From Verrucomicrobiota bacterium (GTDB taxonomy: Bacteria; Verrucomicrobiota; Verrucomicrobiia; Limisphaerales; J093): DNA of 34,229 nt. The translations under genes and the position numbers were made by a program. Shown here piece by piece: positions 27,206 through 34,229 of the stretch. Below the pieces are notes generated by a model. The model saw only the letters and a program-made list of their open reading frames with translations, had not been told where the DNA came from and made no database searches. How positions within the stretch are numbered: position 1 is the stretch's first letter; each line of letters starts with the position of its first letter. Location of the stretch: assembly GCA_027493615.1 (NCBI GenBank), contig JAOSKK010000038.1, positions 971,333 through 1,005,561 of the forward strand, read 5' to 3'.

Positions 27206-30188
27206 AAGCGGTGAGGCAGCGGTGGCAGAGGGTGGGGTGGGTGGCGTGCGCGCCGACGGTGGGTTCCCAGTGCCAGCAGCGCTCGCACTTGCGCCCCTCG
27301 GCCGCGGCCACTTGAATGCGGATCTGGTCGGCATCCTCCGCATGCGTGAACGTCAGCGCTGAGACGTTGAGCAGCTCGCGGAGGAGCTCCGCATGAGGCG
27401 CGATGGGGTCGAGCAAGGCGGCCGGGCCCACGAACTGCAGCTGCGCTTCGAGCGCTTTGCCGATGGTCTTGTCCCGTCGTGCCTGCTCCAGCGTGACCAG
27501 GGCCGGGTCGCGGAGCTGGAAAAGACGGGTCCAGAGGGCGACGTCAGCCGGATCGGCTACCCGTCCCAACGGCTGCCAGACGGTCTCGTGCACGCTGGGC
27601 TTGGACCGGCCTGGCAGGAACTCCCAAGCCTCGTCCGCGGTGAAGGCGAGCATGGGGGCGAGCATCTGGCAGAGGCTGGTGCAGAGCCGGTGCAGCGTGG
27701 TCTGGGTCGAGCGGCGACGCGACGAGTCGGCCGGGTCGGTGTAGAGCCGGTCCTTGATGACGTCGTGGTAGATGGCGGAGAGCTCGACGGCGGCGAACTG
27801 GCCCAGGCGCTGGTAGACTTGGTGGAACTCGTAGGCCTCGTAGGCCCGGAGCACGTCGTTTTCGAGGTGGGCGAACGCGTGGAGTATCCAGCGGTCCAGG
27901 GGGGTGAGCTGGCTGTCCGGGACGGCGTGCCGGGCGGGGTCGAAGTCGTAGAGGTTGGCGAGCTGGTAGCGGAGGGTGTTCCGGAGGAGGCGGTACGTCT
28001 CGGCGACCTGCTGCATGCGCGCCTCGCTGAGGACCATGTCGCCCCGGTAATCCTGGCTGGCCACCCAGAGGCGGAGGACGTCGGCCCCGAAGTCATTCAC
28101 CCAGAGCGTGGCGGACTTCGATCCGCGGCTCTTGGCCTCTTTCTCGCCGGTGTCGCCCACGACGAAGCCGTGGGTGAGCACGGTCTGGTAGGGGGGCGCG
28201 TCGTTGGCGGCCAGGGCGAGCAGCAGCGAAGACTGGAACCAGCCGCGGTGCTGATCGGAGCCCTCGAGATACAGGTCGGCCTGGAACGGCGGGGGAAGAG
28301 GGTTGCGGGCGTCGGGGGGACGCGGCGGGCTGCCGCTGGAGTTCCGGGCGTCGGGCGGTCACGGCCTGGCTGCTCGAGCCGGAGTCGATCCAGACATCGA
28401 GCGTGTCGGCGGACTTGCCGGTGGCCTCGGGGCCGGTCCAGTCGGCGGGACGGACGAGCGCCCAGAGGTCGGCGGCGGGCTTCTCGAACCAGACATTCGA
28501 GCCGTGTTGTTCCACGAGGCGGGCGACGTTGCGGACGACGTGGGCGTCGAGGATGGGTTCGCCCGCCGCCGTGTAGAACGCCGGCAAGGGCACGCCCCAC
28601 GAGCGCTGCCGCGAGATGCACCAGTCGGGTCGGGACTGCACGGCGCCCTGGATGCGGTTGATGCCCCATTCCGGGATCCAGCGGACGCGCGCGATGGCGT
28701 CGAGGGCGAACTGGCGAAAGGGGAAGGGCGAAGGGCGAAGTTCGAAGGGCGAAGTTCGAGGGTCGGGGTTCGGAGCGGCGGGTGTGGCTTCGGTTGCCGG
28801 GCTGCTGACCGGGTGATCGACGCGGATGAACCACTGGTCCATGGCGCGGAAGATAACGGGGGTTTTGCTGCGCCAGCAGTGGGGGTAGCTGTGGTGGTAA
28901 TTCTCCTGGTGGACCAGGGCCTGGCGGGCCCGGAGTTCGTGCAGGACCGCCTCATTGGCATCGCTCTTACCGTGGCGTTCGAGGATGGACTTGCCGAGCA
29001 GGTTGGCTGGCATCTGCTGGTCGCGCGGCAGGTCATCGGTCCAGGCGAACCGGCCGTCATCGTCGACCGGCGAGTAGACGGGGAGGTGCTCGCGGAGGCC
29101 GAGGGCGTAGTCTTCGAGGCCATGGCCGGGGGCGACGTGGACGAAGCCGGTGCCGGCGTCGTTGGTGACGAACGCATCGCCGGCGAACAGTTGGCCGGTG
29201 CGCTGGCAGAAGGGGTGTTGGTAAGCGAGTTGGCGGAGGTGGCCGTTCTCGAGGCTGCGGAGGATCTGGTAGGAAGGCCAACCGCACTTGGCGGCCACGG
29301 TGCTGAGGAGCAGGGCGGAGACGAGGTAATCCTCGGAAGTGTCGTCGCCGGTGGGGACGCGGACAAGCGAGTAGCTGAAGGTCGAGTTGTAGGCGACAGC
29401 GAGGTTGGCAGGAGGGTCCAGGAGTGGTGGTCAGAGGAGCAGGAACGTGTTCAGGTGCCCCAGGACGGGGAACTTCACGTAGATGCTCTGGCTGACGTGG
29501 TCCTGGTACTCGACCTCGGCCTCGGCGAGGGCCGTGCGGCAGGGGATGCTCCAGTAAACCGGTTTCTTGCCGCGGTAAACGAAGCCGCGTTCGACGAGCC
29601 GGGCGAACAGCCGGAGTTCCTCGGCTTCGTACTCGCGGGCGAGGGTGAGGGAGGGGTTGTCCCAATCGCCGAGGATGCCGAGGCGTTTGAACTGGTCGCG
29701 CTGGATGGCGACGTGTTTGCGGGCGTAGGCGTCGCAGGCGTTGCGGATGGCGGCGGGGGAGAATTCGGCGTCGCGGGCGGCCGGGACGTTGGGGCGGGTG
29801 GGAGGTTCGCCGGCGGGGCTGGCGGCAGGTGCAGAGGGGGGCGGGTTGTTGGCCGGCCTTGCGGAGTTCCTGGGTGACCTTGAACTCGATGGGCAAGCCG
29901 TGGCAATCCCAGCCGGGCACGTAGGGGCGCGGCAACCACGGAGGGTTTTGAACTTGAGGACGAGGTCCTTGAGAATCTTGTTGAGGACGTGGCCGAGGTG
30001 AATCTCGCCGTTGGCGAAGGGGGGCCGTCGTGGAGGACGAACGTGGGCGCGCCGGCGCGGGAGGCCTGGATGCGTTCGTAGAGGCGGGTGGCCTCCCACT
30101 GGGCGAGGCGGGCCGGCTCGCGTTTCACGAGGTCGGCCTTCATCGCGAAGTCCGTGCGGGGCAGATTGAGGGTGTCTTTGTAGTCCAT
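27183..30188 (-). CDS. ileS: Isoleucyl-tRNA synthetase, several frame breaks, unusual KMSKS signature
   Basis: This class I synthetase charges tRNA-Ile. It reads from ATG 30188 (DYKDTLNLPRTDFAMKADL) with VLHDGPPFANGEIHLGHVLN (HIGH motif HLGH), PGWDCHGLPIEFKVTQEL, the editing-domain stretches GDAFVTNDAGTGFVHVAPG, RSWGVPLPAFYTAAGEPI and DVWIDSGSSS. It continues EGSDQHRGWFQSSLLL, FGADVLRLWVASQDYRGDM and a C-terminal zinc-finger remnant (CERCWHW, CHRC). The KMSKS position reads KEAKS (28128-28142). Breaks are seen at 30019-30024, 29934-29937, 29836-29841 and 28314-28319, plus three missing bases within 29411-29433 where WTTTPWTLPAN is expected; each is a one-base change. Repaired length is about 1000 residues. 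An in-frame low-complexity insert lies at 28713-28800. As the only ileS seen here it is presumably functional. Confidence 0.92.
28713..28775. repeat. Simple repeat (GAAGGGC / GAAGTTC units) inserted in ileS
   Basis: A string of 7-base units of the GCGAAGG, GCGAAGT and TCGAAGG type is embedded in the ileS coding region. On the coding strand it gives part of the insert PNPDPRTSPFELRPSPFPFR between DQWFIRVDHP and FALDAIARVRWIPEWG, where relatives have a short loop. The frame is kept. Confidence 0.8.
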
Positions 30189-30189
30189 G

Positions 30190-31190
30190 TCAGGGTTGGC
30201 GCAGGCCGACGAGGGCCAGGCCCTTGAGCAAATCGAGGGCTCGCAGCAGGGCGGGGTCCCGCACCTGGGGACGGCCGGGGGCGCGGGGCGTCGCGGTCGC
30301 GCCGCGGTCGGATCGAGCGCTTCGCGGTGAAGTCGGACCAGGTCCTCCTCGGTGAGGCGGGCACCGCGGCTGGTGGGACGGGAGGGGCCGGAGCCGGCGC
30401 GGAAGGGGTCTTCGAGATAGGCGCGTTCCTCTTCCGGCGGGACCGCGACGGCGAGGTCGGGCACCAAGCCGGTCAGGGGGACGGGGGTATCGCCGCTGAC
30501 CTGGACGGGGGCGACGGCGACGCGGAGGCGTTGGCCGGTGGAGAGGGTGAACTCCTTGAAGACACTGGCCTGGCCGGCGGTGGGCGAGCCGAGGACGAGG
30601 CCGAGGCGCAGGGCATGGAGGGTGGCGGCGAGGGCCTCGGCAGCCGCGCGGGTCTCGCCGTTGACGAGCAGAGCGACGGGGAGCGTGAGGGCGTTGGTCT
30701 TGGGGGTGGCCTCGACGCGTTCGTCGCCCCAGGCGAGGAGGGTCTGCTGCCGGTTGACGAACAGATCGGCAGTGCGGCCCGCCTCGGCAAAGTCCTCGCC
30801 GTTGGCGAAGCGGAGGTCGAGGACCAGGCCCTTGATTTCCTGGGTGGCCTGCAGCGAACCGAGGGTGCTCTGGACGGCCGCGGCCAGGCCGGGGGCGACA
30901 CGGGCGATGCGCAGATAGGCGTAGGCCGACTCGAAGACGTTGGTGCGACTCAAAGGCGGGGCGTCGGGAGCGGGGGCGGCCGGGGAGGGAGTGGCGGGTT
31001 CGAGGAGCACGCGGGAGCGCAACTGTTGCAGCAGGCCTTGGACGGCGGCGTCGTTCAGCTCGGATTCGGTGGCGCCCGCGAGATGGGACCGGACGATCCC
31101 GATCACCTCGTCCCAGGGCGGCAGTTCCGCCGCCGGGAGGGTGGCGGCGAGGCAGGTGACGCAGGCCAGCGATCGCAACGCGCGTTTCAT
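30190..31190 (-). CDS. S41 (C-terminal processing protease) family homolog, catalytic residues replaced
   Basis: An exported protein of about 333 residues. ATG 31190 starts a signal peptide (RALRSLACVTCLAATLPAAE). The S41 core is recognisable: IKGLVLDLRFANGEDF, LPVALLVNGETRAAAEALAA, LGLVLGSPTAGQASVFKEF and DTPVPLTGLVPDLAVAVPPE. Where active members have the nucleophile in the SAS of a VN-x2-SASASE block, this reads TRAAAE, and the general-base Lys of the TxGKG block is Gln (TAGQA). A catalytically inactive homolog is therefore likely. A single-base break at the G5 run 30277-30281 hides the end; one more C gives RDPALLRALDLLKGLALVGL and TGA at 30190-30192, one base before the ileS ATG. It precedes ileS on one transcript. 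No PDZ domain was recognised. Confidence 0.75.
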
Positions 31191-31280
31191 CGGCGCGCAC
31201 CCTAGCAGAATGGCCGGGGGAGACACGCACCGATTTTGTCGCGCCGGTTTTTTCTTTTGCCGGTGTGGCGGTCGGACGGC

Positions 31281-31793
31281 ATGCTCGGCGGCGTGGGCAC
31301 ACGTCGCGATGCGCGCGAACGCGCGGTGCAATTCCTGTTCCAGTATGACCTCAACCCGCCGACCGATCTCGAGGCGGCGCTGAATCGTTTTTGGGACGCG
31401 CTGCGGGCCGGGGCGCGGGAGCGGGGACAGGGCAAGCCAACATGGGGCGAAGCCGCGGAGCTGCCGCCTCCGACGGCGCAGGAGGCGGCCGTGCGGCTGT
31501 TTGCCGATCCGCTGATCCGCGGGACGATCGAGCATCGGGCGGAACTGGACGCGCGGCTGCTGCGGTACGCCAAGAACTGGGATCTGCCCCGCATGGCGAA
31601 CGTGGATCGCAACATCCTGCGGCTTGCGATGTACGAGATGTTGTACCGGGAGGACATCCCGCCGGTGGTGAGCATCAACGAGGCGGTCGACATCGCGAAG
31701 AAGTACTCGACGGATGACAGCGGCAAGTTCGTGAACGGGATCCTTGACAGTCTGCGGAAGGAACTCATGCGCCCTGCCCGTCTGGTGACCTGA
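31281..31793 (+). CDS. nusB: NusB, transcription antitermination factor
   Basis: NusB binds boxA RNA with S10 (NusE) and takes part in rRNA antitermination. The protein has 170 residues from ATG 31281 and is helical: RRDARERAVQFLFQYDLNPP at the N-terminus, then a spacer with a Pro-rich portion, DRNILRLAMYEMLYRED, IPPVVSINEAVDIAKKYSTD and DSGKFVNGILDSLRKEL, the family's C-terminal signature. GTG 31293 is an alternative start. It is divergent from the S41-ileS unit; the 90-base gap carries a T-rich patch (31250-31258) that could belong to a promoter. It is followed eight bases on by the PHP gene. Confidence 0.95.
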   Translation: MLGGVGTRRDARERAVQFLFQYDLNPPTDLEAALNRFWDALRAGARERGQGKPTWGEAAELPPPTAQEAAVRLFADPLIRGTIEHRAELDARLLRYAKNWDLPRMANVDRNILRLAMYEMLYREDIPPVVSINEAVDIAKKYSTDDSGKFVNGILDSLRKELMRPARLVT

Positions 31794-31800
31794 CTTGCGC

Positions 31801-32643
31801 ATGGCCGCTGACCTGCATCTCCACAGCCATTTCTCCGACGGCACCTACTCGCCGGAGGAGATCGTCGGGCACGCCCGGCGGCTGGGCTTGCGGGCGATCG
31901 CGCTGACGGACCACGACACGGTGGAGGGCTGTGCGCGGGCGGCGGCGGCGTGTGCGCGGGAGGGGCTCGAGTTCCTGTCGGGCACGGAGCTGACCGCCGA
32001 GCTGGACGGTCACGAGGTTCACATCCTGGGCTTTGCCGTTGACCCCACCCATCCGCGCCTGCTGCGGGAGCTGGCGATGTTCCAGAGCGTGCGGCAGGAC
32101 CGGGTCCGGGAGATGGTCGAGCGATTGAACGCGCTGGACATCCCGCTTTCGGCGGACGCGGTGTTTGCGCTGGCGAACTGCCGCTCGCCGGGCCGGCCAC
32201 ACGTGGCGCGGGCGCTGGTGCAGGGCGGGTTCTGCGTGTCGCTGGACCAGGCCTTCGACCGGTACCTCAAGCTGCATCGACCCGCCTGGGTGCCGAAGTT
32301 CAAGATCTCGGCCCACGCCGCCATCGATCTGATCCACGAGGCGGGCGGCCTGGCGGTGATGGCCCATCCCGGGCTCAACCACAACGACCGGCTGATCGCT
32401 CCCATCGTGGCCGCGGGTCTGGACGGTCTCGAGTGCTGGCACACCAAGCATTCCGCGGATGCCTCGGGTCGGTACTTGGCCTACGCCCGCCAGCATGGCC
32501 TGGTTGTGACCGGCGGTTCGGACTGCCACGGGTTGAGCAAGGGCAAACCGCTGATCGGCACGGTGCGCCTGGACTGGGACCACTTTGAACACCTCAAGCA
32601 ACGGCTCGCCGCACGGAGGCTGGCCCCGCCCCACCCCGGCTGA
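31801..32643 (+). CDS. PHP-domain metal-dependent phosphoesterase (YciV/TrpH type)
   Basis: The protein has 280 residues. PHP motifs with metal-binding His/Asp are in order: ADLHLHSHFSDGTYSPEE (H-x-H), RAIALTDHDTVEG, EFLSGTELTAELDGHEVHIL, SPGRPHVARAL, GGLAVMAHPGLNH and GGSDCHGLSKG. Relatives include E. coli YciV (RNase AM), which trims rRNA 5' ends, and nucleotide 3',5'-bisphosphate phosphatases, so a nucleotide or RNA 5'-end substrate is plausible. The start at ATG 31801 directly precedes the PHP core. It lies eight bases after nusB and two bases before ftsY, suggesting a shared transcript of RNA/translation-related functions. Confidence 0.92.
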   Translation: MAADLHLHSHFSDGTYSPEEIVGHARRLGLRAIALTDHDTVEGCARAAAACAREGLEFLSGTELTAELDGHEVHILGFAVDPTHPRLLRELAMFQSVRQDRVREMVERLNALDIPLSADAVFALANCRSPGRPHVARALVQGGFCVSLDQAFDRYLKLHRPAWVPKFKISAHAAIDLIHEAGGLAVMAHPGLNHNDRLIAPIVAAGLDGLECWHTKHSADASGRYLAYARQHGLVVTGGSDCHGLSKGKPLIGTVRLDWDHFEHLKQRLAARRLAPPHPG

Positions 32644-32645
32644 TC

Positions 32646-33559
32646 ATGGGCTTCTTTGACCGACTCAAGGCAGGGCTGCAGAAGTCGCACGCCCGGCTGG
32701 TGCACGAGATCCAGCGGATTGTGACCCGGTCGCCGCGGCTGACGGCGGCGTCGCTCGAGGAACTTGAGGCCGTGCTCATCGCGGGCGACTTGGGGCACGC
32801 CCTGACCGGGCAGGTGGTGGCGGCCGTCAAGCGCGCCTACGAGACGCAGGGCAGCGGTGGGCTGGACGTCGTGGAGATTGCGCGGCGGGAAGTGGCGCGG
32901 AGTCTCGGCACGGTCGCCGCGACCTTGGGGCGGGCGCCGCAGCCGCCGACGGTGGTGTCGGTCGTGGGCGTGAACGGGACGGGCAAGACCACGACCTGCG
33001 CGAAGCTGGCGCGTCGCGTGACGGCGGCGGGGGAATCCGCGGTGCTGGCGGCGTGCGACACGTTTCGGGCGGCGGCGATCGAGCAGCTCAAGCTCTGGGG
33101 CCAGCGGCTGGACGTGCCGGTCATTGCGGGGGCTTACCACGCGGATCCCGCAGCGGTGGCGCACGATGCCATCAGTGCCGCGCAGTCGCGGCACGCGCAT
33201 TATCTGTTCGTGGACACGGCGGGCCGGCTGCACACCAAGAACAACCTCATGCAGGAGCTGCAGAAGGTGCACCGGGTGATGGACCGGAAGCTGCCCGGGG
33301 CGCCGCACGAGACGTTGCTGGTGCTCGATGCCACGACGGGCATGAACGCCTTGAACCAGGCGCGCGAGTTCCACAAGGCGGTCCCTCTGACCGGGCTGGT
33401 GGTCACGAAACTGGATGGCACGAGCAAGGGGGCATGGTCGTGGCCATCCAGCAGGAGCTGGCCCTGCCGGTGAAGTTCATCGGGGTGGGCGAACAGCCGG
33501 ACGACCTGCAGCCGTTCGATGCGGATCAGTTCGCGCAGGCCTTGTTTGGGACGGCGTAG
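32646..33559 (+). CDS. ftsY: FtsY, signal recognition particle receptor GTPase, one frame break
   Basis: FtsY docks SRP-ribosome complexes at the inner membrane. The short N domain (GFFDRLKAGLQKSHARLVHE) lacks the acidic A domain of E. coli, as in many bacteria. G-domain motifs are SVVGVNGTGKTTTCAKLARR (P-loop), ACDTFRAAAIEQLKLW, LFVDTAGRLHTKNNLMQEL, LLVLDATTGMNALNQA and VVTKLDGTSKG. The frame breaks at the G5 run 33428-33432; one more G gives TKLDGTSKGGMVVAIQQELA, then KFIGVGEQPDDLQPFD as in all family members. Repaired length is about 304 residues. Since ftsY is essential, the break is almost certainly a sequencing error. Confidence 0.95.
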
Positions 33560-33584
33560 CGCGGGGAGTCACACGACGCGTGGG

Positions 33585-33703
33585 AGGCGCCGACGTGAGG
33601 AGGCGTCGTGGGAGGGAGGCAACGCCGCTTCACTCCCTCCAAGCTGTTCGTGGCTTCGCATGAGGCCTTGGCCCGCTGAAGTCGCCTCCTCACGTCGGCG
33701 CCT
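33585..33703. repeat. Palindromic dispersed repeat, copy 2
   Basis: Arms 33585-33605 and 33683-33703 are perfect inverted copies (21 of 21) of the element at 6020-6085, with a 77-base loop instead of 24. Similarity continues a few bases outside the right arm (TACG then TCGGT). It lies between the convergent genes ftsY and the nucleotidyltransferase. Confidence 0.9.
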
Positions 33704-33738
33704 ACGGTCGGTGGGGCGCCGCCGGAACGTTGCGGCCC

Positions 33739-34229
33739 TCAGTTCACCCGCGGCGGTTCTTCGCCGTGTTGGGCGAACCAATCCCGCAAGAACAGGAGGT
33801 CGTCCGCGTCCTTCTCCCGGTGGGTCACCACCTTCATCCGCCAGAGAAGCCGCGGCGACGCGAAGGGAATCGGCACACCGCCCAACTCGTGGACGATGAC
33901 ATGCTGTGCCGCCTCGGCATACTCGATGCCGCCCGCGGAACGCATCAGGTCCACGAGGATCTCGTCCGCGACGCGGATGACGGTGTAACGCTGCAGTTCG
34001 CCCGGCTCGAGTTCGCGGACCGCCCGATCCGGCAGCGTCGCCAGGGCGCCGAACACGGCCGCTTCGTTCTCCTGATCCACGGCGACCAGCAGATCCACGT
34101 CCATGGTTGTGCGGGGATAGCCGTTGGCGATCATGGCCAGGCCTCCAATCACCACGTATCGGGCCTGCCGCTGATTGAGCTCACGACAAAGCGCCACCAA
34201 GTCCGCTTGGGTAGGCGGCCGTGATTCTA
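33739..34229 (-). CDS. Nucleotidyltransferase-fold protein (AbiEii/MNT-like), 5' end outside window
   Basis: The C-terminal 163 residues are visible; the frame is open to the window edge (ESRPPTQADLVALCRELNQ), so the start lies beyond 34229. The stretch YVVIGGLAMIANGYPRTTMD then VDLLVAVD carries the G-G...T-x-D-x-D pattern of DNA polymerase beta-like nucleotidyltransferases, with the paired Asp metal ligands. LLWRMKVVTHREKDADDLLF resembles the helical region (K-x9-R-x-K-D-x2-D) of AbiEii/AbiGii toxins and related orphan proteins. It could be a toxin of a type IV-like module or a solitary homolog; an antitoxin gene would be upstream, outside the window. It is convergent with ftsY. Confidence 0.78.
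   Translation of the reverse strand, partial: ESRPPTQADLVALCRELNQRQARYVVIGGLAMIANGYPRTTMDVDLLVAVDQENEAAVFGALATLPDRAVRELEPGELQRYTVIRVADEILVDLMRSAGGIEYAEAAQHVIVHELGGVPIPFASPRLLWRMKVVTHREKDADDLLFLRDWFAQHGEEPPRVN

Noticed and set aside
27183..30188. ileS as a decayed pseudogene
   Set aside because: All breaks are single-base changes, mostly in G/C runs, with conserved sequence continuing on both sides; technical error fits better than decay.
31250..31275. Intrinsic terminator (T-rich with CCGG flanks) upstream of nusB
   Set aside because: The stem is only four bases and the position is between divergent genes, so a promoter element or chance is more likely.

Overview
The window is GC-rich chromosomal DNA, most likely from a member of the Verrucomicrobiota, probably a Pedosphaera/Limisphaerales-type lineage. 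This assignment is an inference. It rests on the pseudopilin-like protein with the prepilin N-terminus and a C-terminal H-x9-DG-like signature, on a secreted protein ending in GRFYRVRTW, on the kdsA-kdsC-lptC/A layout, and on several families of palindromic intergenic repeats. No tRNA, rRNA, CRISPR array, complete transposase or phage gene was recognised.

Layout. 1-1395 is the 3' part of carB. 1926-5968 is a (+) cluster of a CPBP membrane protease-like gene, a SAM methyltransferase and a secreted protein with about 61-residue repeats. 6116-8350 (-) is a large EF-hand membrane protein. 8904-11341 (+) holds an M29 aminopeptidase, a Dabb protein and a pseudopilin-like protein. At 11424-12371 a Calx-beta gene (-) lies beside a truncated second pseudopilin copy. 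12559-12878 (+) is a YbjQ-family gene. 12895-18705 (-) is a signalling pair: a response regulator with a class III cyclase output, followed by a giant hybrid histidine kinase with HAMP, three PAS domains, two REC domains and an HPt domain. 19145-20200 (+) is an Ala-Glu epimerase-like enolase. 20500-23193 (+) is a VTC-DUF4956-HlyD membrane cluster. 23264-26966 (-) is the Kdo/LPS export cluster kdsA-kdsC-lptC/A-like. 27183-31190 (-) is a catalytically degenerate S41 protease homolog followed by ileS. 31281-33559 (+) is nusB-PHP phosphoesterase-ftsY. 33739 to the window end (-) is a nucleotidyltransferase that runs off the edge.

Two themes cut across the window. First, many genes, including essential ones (ileS, ftsY, kdsA), contain single-base frame breaks, most of them in G or C runs. 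Adding or removing one base usually restores a textbook family sequence, so these are read as sequencing or assembly errors rather than pseudogenes. Coordinates for such genes span the inferred intact gene. Second, several short palindromic repeat families sit at gene 3' ends, preferentially between convergent genes. Some supply the stop codon of the neighbouring gene, and others appear to have entered coding sequence in frame (hybrid kinase, ileS).

The strongest candidates for something undescribed are the 61-residue repeat secreted protein, the Arg/Pro/Tyr-rich disordered extension on KdsC, the S41 pseudo-protease one base upstream of an ileS with a changed KMSKS signature, and repeat-derived peptides inside conserved proteins.
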